Notes: generated from the letters alone by a model not told the origin. A stretch of DNA of 64,000 nucleotides from Siphonodentalium dalli (GCA_032622095.1 CP136068.1:138763989-138827988); one strand, 5' to 3'; positions 1 through 9,990 are shown, counted from the first letter of the stretch. Translations and numbers: made by a program.

Positions 1-514
1 TGAAGAAAGTGAATATATTTACTTACGACTTTCATTTAGATATCATTGACTAATCTCTAAAAATAGATATTGAAATAGATTAGCGCCAATATCTGTGTTT
101 ACATAGTGTTATCCTCTCCAGTCGCTACTTTCGATTACAAGTCCGTTTCCGTAAACGAATATTGCTACTCGCTAAAGAACGAGAGACTGAAAAAAAATTG
201 GCCCTTGTTTTATATTTCGTAATCGGCACGTAATCATGTATATTTTCGTAATCAAACCGAATCAGCCTGGACGAATGGGAACTTTAACAATTCGGCTCAA
301 GGTTGCATTTAATACCATTTATCTCTTATATATACCGTATATATACCGTCTATATACCGTCGGAAAACATTTTCAGGGACGTATGCTGATGTTTTACTTT
401 CGACCCTTGTTGGGACCCACCCACCCTTGCGTCCAATTTTTTTTCCGATTTCAGCAGTTTATTCCTTTTTTACACAAGTTACTCTGAAGGAAAGGGGGGT
501 GACAGTGACCATTT
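1..514. other. No recognisable feature
   Basis: AT-rich sequence. Short open frames in it have no recognisable domain, and no repeat family of this window was found here. Confidence 0.5.
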
Positions 515-671
515 CAGCGTTACTAAAGCTGAATAGGTCATTGTCGCATGGTTTCTGGCAAAAAGACACCCAGGATCTCTTAAACTGTCAAAAAGACACC
601 CAGGATCTCGTAAACTGTCAAAAAGACACCCAGGATCTCAAAGTCTCGCCAAACAACGGGAATTTTGTTTA
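515..671 (+). repeat. Left arm of an inverted-repeat element with 30-bp tandem units
   Basis: The arm holds three tandem units of about 30 bp containing CAAAAAGACACCCAGGATCT. It is the inverted counterpart of 1275-1435, which begins at the same CAGCGTTTCTAAA-like edge, shares GCATGGTTTCTGGC and carries the same tandem units. The two arms enclose about 600 bp, most of which is a MITE-A insertion. I infer a foldback element with repeat-bearing arms, later hit by MITE-A. No coding capacity is seen. Confidence 0.7.
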
Positions 672-797
672 GTCGTCTGCTATTAATATTATGATAATTA
701 TTTGTTTGTGATCGGAGTGAAATATCAACGAAATTTAATTCGGCTTTGAGTCTGACTGACAGCACAATTCCGCATCCTTGATATAGTTGGACCAATA

Positions 798-1274
798 TTA
801 AAGGTACTCAACCCGATAAAACTCCTCTCAATTACTATTTCAATGGCTTCGGGGGTCAAAAATATTTGATTCGAGTCGAGGAAGTCACCCATCAAAGCTC
901 AGATTTGTTAGATATCGATTTTAGAAATCTATTATTTTTCATTATCGGGAATACTATCTGGCCCAGAACTCAGTCAAAATTGCGTAAAAATTACCACTTG
1001 ATTTTAGAGTTATTCATCCTTGTCTGTTTGAATAGATTTGGAGTACACATCCAGAGCAGATTACGGCAGTTATTGGTACTCATCTCGAGAACATAACAAA
1101 TTTGAAAAATCAATATCTAATAACTCTGAGCTTTGTTTGATGGGTTCCTCGACTCGAATCAAATATTTTTTACCCCCAAAGCCAAAGAAATAGTAATATA
1201 GGACCCTCTGATCGGATTGTTGTTGTTGGAATCTGTTGAGATGGGGACCCTCTTTACCGGTTGAGTACCTTTAA
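798..1274 (+). mobile_element. MITE-A copy 1 (TTAA target site, foldback)
   Basis: The element begins TTAAAGGTACTCAACC and ends GGTTGAGTACCTTTAA, so inverted ends are flanked by TTAA at both sides. The left and right halves are themselves imperfect reverse complements: both carry TTTGATTCGAGTCGAGGAA and an AAAGCTCAGA block. The whole unit is therefore a long foldback. Two more full copies lie at 51054-51530 and, inverted, at 58178-58654. TTAA duplication is known for piggyBac and Kolobok superfamilies; which one drives it is not visible. Open frames inside are by-products. Confidence 0.85.
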
Positions 1275-1435
1275 ACAAAATTCCAGTTGTTTGGTTCGAC
1301 TTTGAGATCCTGGGTGGTTTTTTTTTGACAGTTTAAGAGATCCAGGGTGTCTTTTTGACAGTTTAAGAGATCCTGGGTGTCTTTTTGCCAGAAACCATGC
1401 GACAATGACCTATTCAGCGTTTCTAAATTGTTTAA
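1275..1435 (-). repeat. Right arm of the inverted-repeat element (partner of 515-671)
   Basis: This is the reverse complement of 515-671, including two clear and one degenerate AGATCCTGGGTGTCTTTTTG units and the CCAGAAACCATGCGACAATG edge. Confidence 0.7.
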
Positions 1436-1510
1436 AACACAACTCGGTGTTAAAAAGCATACACACATACGCGATTACGACGAAAACCTTCCACTGGGTG
1501 AAACCCACAT

Positions 1511-1590
1511 ACCGGTACCTTATTCGTATTTAAATTCGCGCAGTACTATTTTTCGCGCGCGCGAATTTAAAACTGAGCAAAAAATAATGC
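1511..1590 (+). repeat. CpG-rich inverted-repeat segment shared with 7076-7175
   Basis: The block reads through TTTAAATTCGCGCAGTACTA, then a run of alternating CG and GAATTTAAAACTGAGC. The same elements occur in reverse complement at 7076-7175. The two blocks lie on either side of the Ngaro element and may be the ends of an older element. Confidence 0.55.
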
Positions 1591-1861
1591 GACTACAAGT
1601 TTATACCAAACAATATGGAAAATAAGAGGGGTATTTTAGATAGTTAATAAACAATTCTATTTACATATGGGCAACTAATAAAGATCAACGCCATTAATCA
1701 TTTGTAAATGTAAGCAATGAATCGTGGTTAGATCTATGATATTGAAATGTTTCCAAGAAATGCACATATTCCAGACTGAAGGTGCACGAAAGCACGTCTC
1801 CGTATCCATAACCCTGTGTTGACACGTGCATGGTCTAAAAGCATGTGTTGTAGTTATACAC
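1591..1861. other. No recognisable feature
   Basis: AT-rich spacer between the CpG-rich block and MITE-B copy 1. No domain or repeat was recognised. Confidence 0.4.
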
Positions 1862-2501
1862 TTAAAGGGGTACTGTACCCCAATTCCAATAAATTCCCGG
1901 TGACAATTGCGATCTAATATCAATATTATATTTTAAAATAACTTATTTGAGTCAACGATGTCTACTGAAAACGTTCCGATTAACAGGCTATCATAAAAGT
2001 CAAATTGAATTATTTAATAAAAATAAAATTATGGCTGGAGTCATAAAATGGCGAATTATGCCATTACGAGTTACCGTTCTTGAAATCTCACCTGTTGGGT
2101 GTCTTTTATCGACGGCCGTTTACGACGAACATTATTGAGTTGCGAACAAAACATGTTACATGCAAAAGGAAGTCCCGCTATAACCGATTAGGGAAAAAAG
2201 AGAAGAAACAAGATTCATAAAGCGTCAAGTACTTTTATAGGGGGTGAGATTGTTCGATGGAACAGATTGCAGGCATCAATTGAACTTCCGGTTCATCCTG
2301 CAACCTGCGTCTTCTCCGGTGAAGATCCAAAACATGGCGCGTAGTTTGAAATCGTAATATTTTTATTTCTAAGATCAATATTTTCGTCGCTAAATTAGGT
2401 TTATACGAAACTCATATAACACGAACATAATCTAACTTGAAAGTTATGTCAATGGGAGTAAATAACAAAATTGCCTATCTCTGTGTACAGTACCCCTTTA
2501 A
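1862..2501 (+). mobile_element. MITE-B copy 1 (TTAA target site)
   Basis: The ends are TTAAAGGGGTACTGTAC and GTACAGTACCCCTTTAA, with TTAA on both sides. The interior shares AAATTCCCGGTGACAA and ATGGCTGGAGTCATAAAATG with copies at 14069-14664, 16522-17121 and 21710-22300. This copy is the most diverged and contains extra sequence in its centre. It has no transposase frame. Confidence 0.8.
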
Positions 2502-2736
2502 AATACACGCAACCGTGCAAGAGTTGATTTGTTTTCTATAAAGCCAGCCACCTATAGGCCTATAGATACGTGGTTGTGTTTTTACTTCTTTCCAATTCAA
2601 TTCCACGATGTCCATAAATATTTATTAAATATCAGAATGCTTATTTGGACCATACACAGTACCCGTCTTCACAACACAATTATTACGCAGTTGTTGTGCT
2701 CTAATCGATGACTCTTTTTTTTTTCGAGACGATTTT

Positions 2737-2780
<44 letters not shown>

Positions 2781-2811
2781 GTATCTTCAGGGATAATGAA
2801 TAACTGAGACA
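2502..2811. repeat. Spacer with a (TA)n microsatellite
   Basis: A run of alternating TA lies at about 2741-2775, just before the Ngaro left repeat. Nothing else was recognised. Confidence 0.7.
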
Positions 2812-3049
2812 AGACTATATGTTTTGGACGTTTCGTAGAATAGTAACAAAACTGTTGTCTAAAGCGGTATACGCTGATTACAACTCAACGGGCGTTAGCA
2901 CGCTGTTGTATTATAAGCTAGAATAATTCAATTAAAGGGTGTCACAATGACAGCCTATTGTGACGTAGTAGAGTGAGTGAGTTAATGAGATCAGTAAACT
3001 GAGTCACTTTAGCAGCGTCTTCCAGACTGAACAGGTGTATTTCGCCAAA
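2812..3049 (+). repeat. Ngaro split direct repeat A1
   Basis: This 238-bp repeat matches 6357-6594 along its whole length as read by eye. The gag start codon follows at 3051, so A1 probably holds the promoter and 5' untranslated region. Confidence 0.92.
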
Positions 3050-3050
3050 A

Positions 3051-4085
3051 ATGGACGAAACACAAATAGAAAGAAGGATACAAGACGCGATTAAAAAATC
3101 ACAAGACGACATGTTAGAGAAATTGGGGAAAGTGATAACTACGAACTTTAGCACGCTTGTTTCCAGTCAACGACAGATGCAAACGTCGAACACAGAAACA
3201 TACAAATTTAAAAAACGTGCACACGAAGAGCAGTTCAAGTTAAATTCTGAAGTTCAAAACAGGATGGCACAAGCCAAACACCACATGGAACAGAGCGAGC
3301 CGAATACAGAGGATGCTTTAAGCGCATTGCGAGAAGGTTTGGACTAAATAAAAGATAGACAGAAGCTGATAAAATTAGCTGATTCTTCGGATTTGGGATG
3401 GAAAGTGGTAGACGAGTATCAGAGGCACAGCCTAGCTGACGATTCCGATGACGAGAAAAGGATTAGGAAGGCCATGAGTCAAGCCAAGCTGAATGAAAAG
3501 GAGAAGAAGAAAAAAGTTCGACATGCACCATATAGTGTACCTGTTTCATCTTATGTGTCGCCATCCAGGATAGCATCAGCTTCCATACCAGGAGGGAGGA
3601 AACCAGGGAGCTGTTTTTTCTGCCTAGAAGCTGGCCACTGGAAATTCGAGTGTACAAAAAGAGGCTCCATGGGGCCGCAGAGACCTAAGATAAGTATTAG
3701 TTTTAATTCTTTAGGGTCTCAGGCCGGAGGGGCTGTTCGGGAAACAAGCTCAATGCATGAGCTTAACGTAGAGTCCCGTGGGCTTATACAACAAGACGTT
3801 CGCCACAAGCAAATTACTGGCGTGGGAGATATAAAGGGTTGTGTCAAAATTTGGGAGGAAGCAGGGGCTTCAGATTACATAATTTCTGTCATAAATAGCG
3901 GGTACCGTTTACCTTTTGTTGATGAGCCAACAGCCAAAGTTTTGGATAATAACAAATCTTCCCGGGATAACGCTGATTTTGTAAATCAGGCAATCAAAAC
4001 ATTAGTAGATAAAGGTTGTGTTTCTGTAGTCGATTACATTCCGACAGTTGTCAACCCATTAACAGAAATGGCAAGAAAAGATTAG
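3051..4085 (+). pseudogene. Ngaro gag and start of the reverse transcriptase, with stop codon
   Basis: One reading frame runs from the ATG just after A1 to 4085, interrupted by a single TAA at 3345-3347. The N-terminal 100 residues are charged and helical (MDETQIERRIQDAIKK at the start). The part after the stop holds a basic stretch and a CCHC zinc knuckle, CFFCLEAGHWKFEC, at 3612-3653, which in retroelement Gag binds RNA. From about 3830 the same frame carries the RT N-terminus, with VVNPLT near 4050. The conserved RT core then continues in another frame, so a small indel lies at about 4055-4072. Gag and Pol would be one polyprotein in an undamaged copy; that is an inference from the shared frame. 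Confidence 0.82.
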
Positions 4086-4789
4086 TCTTGGACTGTAGAC
4101 ATATCAACGAGCATCTTGCAAAATATAAATTCCGCCTCGAGGACGGGTCAGTCGCAAGGCAGATATTTGAAATTAATGATCACGTGTTTGATTTTGATTT
4201 AGAATCTGCATACCATCATATTTGTATAGATCCGATGTACAGAAAGTACTTGGGTTTCAGCTGGATATATGAAGGGCAGTGTATATGTACATATTTAGTT
4301 TTTAATGTTTTGCCTTTCGGAATTTCGAGTGCAGCCCAGTTATTCACGAAAATCACCAGAGTGATGTTGAAATCATGGAGAAGCGACGGTTGCAAAGTAG
4401 TAATGTATTTAGATGACGGATTAGCGGGCGCGTCCGATTTCGACGCGGCGTTAACTTTAAGCAAGCGAATACAAAACGATATTAGAAAGTTCGGTTTTGT
4501 ATCTTCGGTAGAAAAATCGCATTGGATTCCTACTCAGAACATCATATGGCTGGGCTTAGAATGGGATTTCAAAACCGGTACAGTCAGTGTTTCTCACGAG
4601 AGAATTGAGGTTTTTTGCGGAGCAATAAACAAGTTGAGTAACGCCATTAGCGCTAATGGTGGCACAGTTTCCGCCAGAGCTTTGGCAGGCATTTTAGGCC
4701 AATTGTCGTCCATGAACGGTGCAATAAACGCACAAATTGGTTTAAAAACCAGATTTTTACATATATGTCTGTCCGATAAAACGAGTTAG
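4060..4789 (+). pseudogene. Ngaro reverse transcriptase core
   Basis: RT copies element RNA into DNA. Motifs appear in the expected order: RLVLDCRHIN (about 4078), FDLESAYHHI with the first catalytic Asp (about 4189), LPFGISSAAQLF (about 4312) and YLDDG with the paired catalytic Asp (4406-4420). YLDDG rather than YLDDI(L) is usual for Ngaro-like RT, from family knowledge. The frame starts out of register with the upstream gag frame and ends at a TAG at 4787-4789; the same frame continues straight into RNase H. The catalytic residues themselves are intact. Confidence 0.88.
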
Positions 4790-5902
4790 AATGCATCGGT
4801 GCATATAAGCGAAGATGCGCGACGAGAACTCGAGTATTGGGCGAGAAATATCGAAAGCATGAATGGTCAGGACTTGCTTAAGTCGGAACGCGACTTGATC
4901 GCGGGTAGCGTTTACACGGACGCGTCGGGAACCGGTTACGGTGGATTCATTATTTTAGAATCAGTTTGTTCCGAAAATATGGACGCATACACACAGCACA
5001 GTGCATTTATTGCAAAGCGACCAGAAGAAGCGCTAAATCGTGTAGCCCAAGGTCGCGGAGGGCGTTCAGGACGCCCAAGGATAGTACCAGGTGCTAGCGA
5101 ATCGCATAACAATGCTTTTCTAAATGAGGCCCCGGGCCTAGAGGTCTCCGGGACCTGGTCAGCTTCCGAAGCTGACAGAAGCTCTACGTGGAGAGAGTTA
5201 GAAGCCGTGAACCGATTTTGCAAATCGAAAGTGGAGATAATGTCAGGCGGGACATACAAATTATACACAGATAACAAAGCCACAGTGAGCGTGATAAAAA
5301 AGGGTAGCAATAAAGAGCATTTACACAGGGTTGCTATCGATATAGACGCGACGTGCTCCGAGCACAGAATCGCGTTGGTACCCGAATGGATTCCCAGGGA
5401 ATTCAACGAGAGCGCGGACGCGCTGAGTCGCAGATTTGACTCTGACGATTGGAAAATTTCAGAAAACATTTTCATGAAGCTAGATAATGTTTGGGGCCCT
5501 CATTCGGTAGACAGATTTTCAACAGATTATAATGCGCAGTTGAATAGGTTCAACTCAAGGTGGTGGTGTCCGGGTACAGAGGGTGTGGACGCAATGAAAC
5601 AAAGTTGGAGCGGGGAAAACAACTGGATTGTTCCACCTCCGAAAAAAGTAACTGAAGTTCTGAGAAAAGTTCACAGAGATAACTGTGAGGCCACTTTAGT
5701 ATTTCCGATTTGGAAGTCAGCACCATTTTGGCCACTCATTGAAAACGAAATAAATGAGCGGAAATTGGCATCGCCAGTGATGGACCTCGGAGGTCTGTGC
5801 GTAGTTTCTCCGGGGAGGGGAGACAACGGCATTTTTGGCCGGAGAACATTACCGTTCTCAATGGGGGCGATGCATATATATATTAAGGACATTTTACCAT
5901 AG
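4790..5902 (+). pseudogene. Ngaro RNase H domain and Pol C-terminus
   Basis: This is in frame with the RT core after one stop codon. RNase H would degrade the RNA strand of the hybrid. Its acidic catalytic set is visible: YTDASGTGYGG (Asp near 4919), WRELEAV (Glu near 5193), LYTDNKATV (Asp near 5270) and NESADALSR (Asp near 5414). Between the first two motifs lies an unusually long Gly/Arg-rich stretch (about 5035-5160), possibly a lineage-specific insertion. The tail (DRFSTDYNAQLNRFNSRWW, PPPKKVTEVL, FWPLI) is the conserved region that follows RNase H in DIRS-like elements. The frame closes with TAG at 5900. Confidence 0.88.
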
Positions 5903-5953
5903 ATATTAAGCACATATATAATTATGTTAAATTTCATTTATAGGTTTAACAAG

Positions 5954-6046
5954 ACAGATAGATGGCGTTCTGAATCCGCAAAGGACAGATATGTGGTGGA
6001 TTCGGTGGCATCCAGATTAAGTGTTTCAAAAAGTTTGAAATTGTAA
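5954..6046 (+). pseudogene. Relic of the Ngaro tyrosine recombinase C-terminus
   Basis: Only about 30 codons remain before a TAA, starting TDRWRSESAKDRYVVD. The RWRS...Y pattern and the RLSVSKSLKL end resemble the final part of DIRS-like tyrosine recombinases, where a GRWxS motif precedes the catalytic tyrosine. That is from family knowledge and the match is short. A complete recombinase gene would need roughly 1 kb here, but only about 400 bases separate the RNase H stop from repeat B1. I infer an internal deletion. Without this enzyme the copy could integrate only with help from another element. Confidence 0.5.
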
Positions 6047-6307
6047 AATATTTAACATGATATTTGTAAATTACGTAAATTGCATGTTCAACATTCATTA
6101 TAGCAAAATTTAAGAGGAAGACGATTAGCATTAGCTAACAAATGTATTTGTATATAAAACGCATTGCCTACATATGCATTTAGTATAGTTATGATCATAT
6201 ATACACATGTCATCCATGATATAATATTATTCATTATGAGACATTCACACGGAATTTGACAGATTTCAAACGACACCTGGACATTCTTTTGAACAATTTG
6301 TTTTAGC

Positions 6308-6365
6308 AGACGCACGCTATCTGCTATATATGTTTTAGTTGTATCTAGTCTAGCGTAGACTATAT
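6308..6365 (+). repeat. Ngaro split direct repeat B1
   Basis: The 58-bp sequence starting AGACGCACGCTATCTGC is repeated at 6991-7048. Its last nine bases overlap the start of A2. Confidence 0.9.
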
Positions 6366-6594
6366 GTTTTGGACGTTTCGTAGAATAGTAACAAAACTGT
6401 TGTCTAAAGCGGTATACGCTGATTACAACTCAACGGGCGTTAGCACGCTGTTGTATTATAAGCTAGAATAATTCAATTAAAGGGTGTCACAATGACAGCC
6501 TATTGTGACGTAGTAGAGTGAGTGAGTTAATGAGATCAGTAAACTGAGTCACTTTAGCAGCGTCTTCCAGACTGAACAGGTGTATTTCGCCAAA
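6357..6594 (+). repeat. Ngaro split direct repeat A2
   Basis: This is a copy of A1 (2812-3049) with the same length. It is followed by about 400 bases without coding potential and then B2. Confidence 0.92.
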
Positions 6595-6990
6595 TTTCCA
6601 GCACAGTTTTTGTGAAAACTGGGCATAACAATTAATATAAGATTGAATGTATTTAAGATGACATGTCAAAACGTCATATAACATTTTCGAAAATTAAGAT
6701 GTATAGCACTTGACATACAATGCTTCCAGAGCGTTTTGCCCAAAGGGTTTTATCTCTGGTTTAACGCAGGTTGTTAAGTGTAGACTTTTGTTAGCCGGGA
6801 GCCGCTGGGTTATTTTTGTGTATGTTATATGTAACACTGTATCAGAGTTTAGATTGTTTATAACATAATGTGTATGCCACATGGAAGCATGTCTTTTTGC
6901 TTAATTTATTAATTTGGTTTAGTCGATAAACTCTGAATCGTTCCACGGCTTCCGGTTTGTGTATGACTGTACATATCTAAATACCAATAA

Positions 6991-7048
6991 AGACGCACGC
7001 TATCTGCTATATATGTTTTAGTTGTATCTAGTCTAGCGTAGACTATAT
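6991..7048 (+). repeat. Ngaro split direct repeat B2, right end of the element
   Basis: This is a copy of B1. An AATAAA signal just before it, at about 6986, could serve element polyadenylation. Confidence 0.88.
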
Positions 7049-7075
7049 ATTACGAACAATATTTTGTCAGTTTTT

Positions 7076-7175
7076 AATTCGCGCAGCCAGGTGCGCGAAT
7101 TCAAAATGCGCGAATTCAAAACTGAGTGAAAAATAGTACTGCGCGAATTTAAATACGAGTATAAGGTACGGGATT
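7076..7175 (-). repeat. CpG-rich inverted-repeat segment (partner of 1511-1590)
   Basis: It contains three GCGCGAATT blocks in a row with CAAAACTGAGTGAAAAATAG between them. It is the reverse complement of the block upstream of the Ngaro element, with one extra tandem unit. Confidence 0.55.
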
Positions 7176-8220
7176 AATCCACGCACGGGGCCCACATATA
7201 TAGGCCTACGCAAATTAACCTACATTCTGCAGAATGTGCAACCCGAGTTACCCGACAGCGATGTGATTTAGGACAGTAATAATCACCAGAATGATGTATA
7301 TATAGAAGTACGAATTTAACATCAAACTTTTTCTTGTAACAGTTAGAAAATTCTCAAAAATAGTCAGATACTGATTGTTTCTTTACATTATATAACCAGT
7401 ATACTGTAGTCAATCACTTCTGGCCGTGCATGTCGAAGAATTTATATTGAAAAACAAATTCAGATAATGTCATAAATAGTCTTTTGTAACGGTGCATTAT
7501 TCTAAATGGAATATGTCGAAATCACATATATAGGGTGATAGCACATATGTTATCTCCGTTTCCTTGTCAATTAATCAGAACAAGACTGAAGTTTTCCCCA
7601 GAAATATGTCCCGCGAAAGTGAGATACCAGTACTGTTTATTTTTGACGTAAGATAAGCGGTTACTGAGCCTGACCAGCCACATTCATATGCGCTGATACA
7701 TAATTATATTGGCAAACTATGCCCGCGTGTGTTATATATTATTTGCTTCAACGTGTGTGTCGACAATATATAGAGAATATGTACATGGTATATGGTCAAC
7801 TATATACATCACAACGATTTAATCTAACGCACAAAACTAATTATTAGTTTTAGAAGAAGCCGACCAATCACCAAAGTCAGTCATAGAAAGTGAATGCCGA
7901 TCTATATACAAGATGTTGCAGATCACCTCACACTTAGTCAATGGCCATAATTATGCCACATACAGGCCCTCTCCTCCCGAATCTCCAATAAATAGGCCCA
8001 TGCAGTGCGGACCAATTACTCTACATGATAATTCAAATCCACGAGGGACTCCATGAAAGTCATGTAAGTTATATGGGTTTGCGATGGGATTATAATATTT
8101 CTGCCCAATCTCTGAAAAATGATATATCATTGTCGGGAAATAGAATAAAGAAGAAGTGTCACATGAAGTGAAAATATTTTCCACTTTCCTATTAGCAAGT
8201 GGTATATATGTTACAGTTAA
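7176..8220. other. No recognisable feature
   Basis: AT-rich DNA rich in TATATA words. No frame, repeat family or structure could be supported. Confidence 0.45.
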
Positions 8221-8345
8221 TATGTATTATCAGTTATTATGTATAATAACTGAAATTTTCAGTTATTATGTGTAATACCTGATTCACTCAGTTAATATGT
8301 ATAATACCTGAAATTTTCAGTAATTATACATAATAACTTAAATTA
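8221..8345. repeat. Tandem and inverted AGTTATTATGTATAATAACT units
   Basis: Four units related to CAGTTATTATGTATAATA alternate with AAATTTTCAG linkers. Each unit is near-palindromic, so several overlapping hairpins can form. Confidence 0.6.
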
Positions 8346-8508
8346 GGAGTGTTTCATTAGACATATTAACTGATTTTGATAATTGACAATAACAACATAT
8401 TTTTTATTAACCATAAGATATTTATTTGAAATATTAAAATCACACACAAATTACATCAATAACATTTGACAAACAATAATATTGCATTATATAGTAGTAG
8501 CTAGTTCA

Positions 8509-9082
8509 TTAGTTCTTATTCTTACAGTCAAGACTTGAGTGGCATCGTGAGTTACATAGCAGTCCTGCTTTGAAACATTTGCATCTGTTAGTCTGACAGC
8601 GCTTGCTACCTGAACAATTGTACTTTGCAAACCCTTGACCACCACTAATAGATTCCTTTTGAACAGCTGATCTTAGGGAAATACTATTGTCAACAATAAC
8701 ATCATCAATGCTATATACAGAGCAGTGGCACATATATACATCAAACTGATTTCGAGAGTACTTTCCGTTCAATAGTCCAGACTTCACTGCGATCATAGTA
8801 GTGGTACATTCCACTTTCACTGATATATGTGACGATACCGATAATGTTGCGAGGATCACCGCGACCTCTGTCGACAGATGGGATTGGAACGGTAACGTTG
8901 TCGCCGACTTTAACTTCGGAAAGCACGATCTTGCTTCTCTTCACCATCTTTTCTGCTTGGTGTAGTTGGGACTCAGCAGCTCGTTTTCTGTTGAGTCGGA
9001 TGTTCTCCTGTTGATCTGCAATCAGTGTGATGGCTTCGTCGAATTGCGAGACGTCTGAAGGATCTGATGGTTCTGCTGGCAC
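8509..9082 (-). pseudogene. C-terminal tail of a KRBA2-like transposon-derived integrase
   Basis: The - strand carries two frames that together look like the C-terminus of the integrase-derived KRAB-A domain-containing protein 2 (KRBA2)-like family. The first frame (9082 down to about 8770) reads through KMVKRSK, VGDNVTVPIPSVDRGRGDPR and NIIGIV. The second frame (about 8830 to 8512) gives LLNGKYSRNQFD, then GGQGFAKYNC and the cysteine cluster RCQTNRCKCFKAGLLCNSRC, with HSSLDCKNKN at the end. The switch of frame near 8770-8830 marks an indel. The integrase catalytic core expected upstream (above 9082) is absent; a poly-C run and a palindrome array lie there instead. The family assignment rests on remembered motif order, so a search is needed to confirm it. 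Confidence 0.65.
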
Positions 9083-9120
9083 TTCTATACCCCGTTTCCT
9101 TATAAAGTAAAGTATGACTT

Positions 9121-9137
9121 GCCCCCCCCCCCCCCCC
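9121..9137. repeat. Poly-C run
   Basis: A pure C run. Others occur at about 11619-11632 and 54880-54900 and as G at 12226-12237; length errors in assembly are likely at such sites. Confidence 0.8.
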
Positions 9138-9189
9138 TGATCACACCACTGAACAACGCGGCAAGTTGTAAATTTTCAAGAAGTTCTGC

Positions 9190-9530
9190 TTTACATAAGT
9201 AACAGTTATCCCATTAACTAACTTGTGTAAACAAGTTACCAACTTGTTTAAACAAGTTAGCTAACTTTTTCACACAAGTTACTAAATTGTTTAAACAAGT
9301 TAGTAACAGAAGAGGAGGTGGTGGTTCTACGCTGTCGTAGAAAATGGCTATATCCATGAATGGTTAACAAGTTAGTTCACTTAATTGTTTAAACAAGTTA
9401 GCTATATAACTTGTTTAAACAATTTAGTAACTTGTGTAAACAAGTTAGCTAACTTGTTTAATCAAGTTAGCTAACTTGTTTAATCAAGTTAGTAACTTGT
9501 TTAGTTAACTTGTTTAAACAAGTTTGATAG
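9190..9530. repeat. Array of palindromic AACTTGTTTAAACAAGTT units
   Basis: About a dozen perfect or near-perfect palindromes of the form AACTTGTTTAAACAAGTT, separated by AGCT or AGTA, are broken once by about 60 bp of unrelated sequence (9305-9370). Each unit can pair with itself or any neighbour. Confidence 0.85.
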
Positions 9531-9711
9531 TTCTATATACCGTAGATTATTGACCCAAACTCAACCGAACTTACTATAGTAATAGTTTGAACATGAATTC
9601 ATACGCCTGCGAACTTTATTTGTTATATTTTCCATTATTTGAACTTGTGCTCGGTTATGTTCCGTTGTGTTCGGTTGTGTTCGTTTTTTATGAGGACCAT
9701 GCACAGACAAC

Positions 9712-9990
9712 AGCGTAAAACGGCGCAGAAAAAAAATCAAACTTGTTCATCCAAACGATCACCTCGGTACTTTCCGTCGATTCCTCCGAAATAGGTAAGC
9801 CGATTCGACGAGTGTGACGATTGCCTTGTATCCTGTAATTTTGTAAGGATCATCCCCTTCACTCCACGGCAAAAACGATAGTTATCACATGTCACTAGTT
9901 ACGTCCGTGTGATTACGATTATCAACGGTACGGCGCATCAGCGGCAACGAGATTCGTCATTCTGTTCAATGGGTGCGTTCTTGTAGTATA
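9712..9990 (-). repeat. Dispersed repeat X, copy 1
   Basis: The reverse complement of this block matches 18837-19245: both contain GAACGCACCCATTGAACA-like, GATAATCGTAATCACAC, GGATACAAGGCA and CTGCGCCGTTTTA segments. No coding function was found. The other copy carries an extra insert rich in GCAATCGG/GCCGAAG words. Confidence 0.7.

Larger units (their letters stand above)
2812..7048 (+). mobile_element. Ngaro-type tyrosine-recombinase retroelement, defective
   Basis: The termini are split direct repeats, the hallmark of the Ngaro branch of DIRS-like elements. A1 (2812-3049) is repeated as A2 (6357-6594), and B1 (6308-6365) is repeated as B2 (6991-7048). B1 and A2 overlap by nine bases, AGACTATAT. 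A1 begins and B2 ends with that same nonamer, as expected if a circular intermediate joins B to A. Between A1 and B1 lie gag with a zinc knuckle, reverse transcriptase, RNase H and a short relic of the tyrosine recombinase. The coding region has two in-frame stops and one frameshift, and most of the recombinase is missing, so this copy cannot move alone. Confidence 0.9.

Noticed and set aside
866-1096. Open frame with QSSDLLDIDFRNLLFF, repeated at 51035 and 58464
   Set aside because: Lies wholly inside MITE-A and arises from its foldback sequence.
4936-5475. 179-codon frame on the - strand opposite the Ngaro RNase H
   Set aside because: Shadow of the RNase H coding sequence; motifs are on the + strand.
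9190-9530. Regular palindromic repeats considered as a CRISPR-like array
   Set aside because: There are no constant-length unique spacers, no cas genes, and the genome is eukaryotic.
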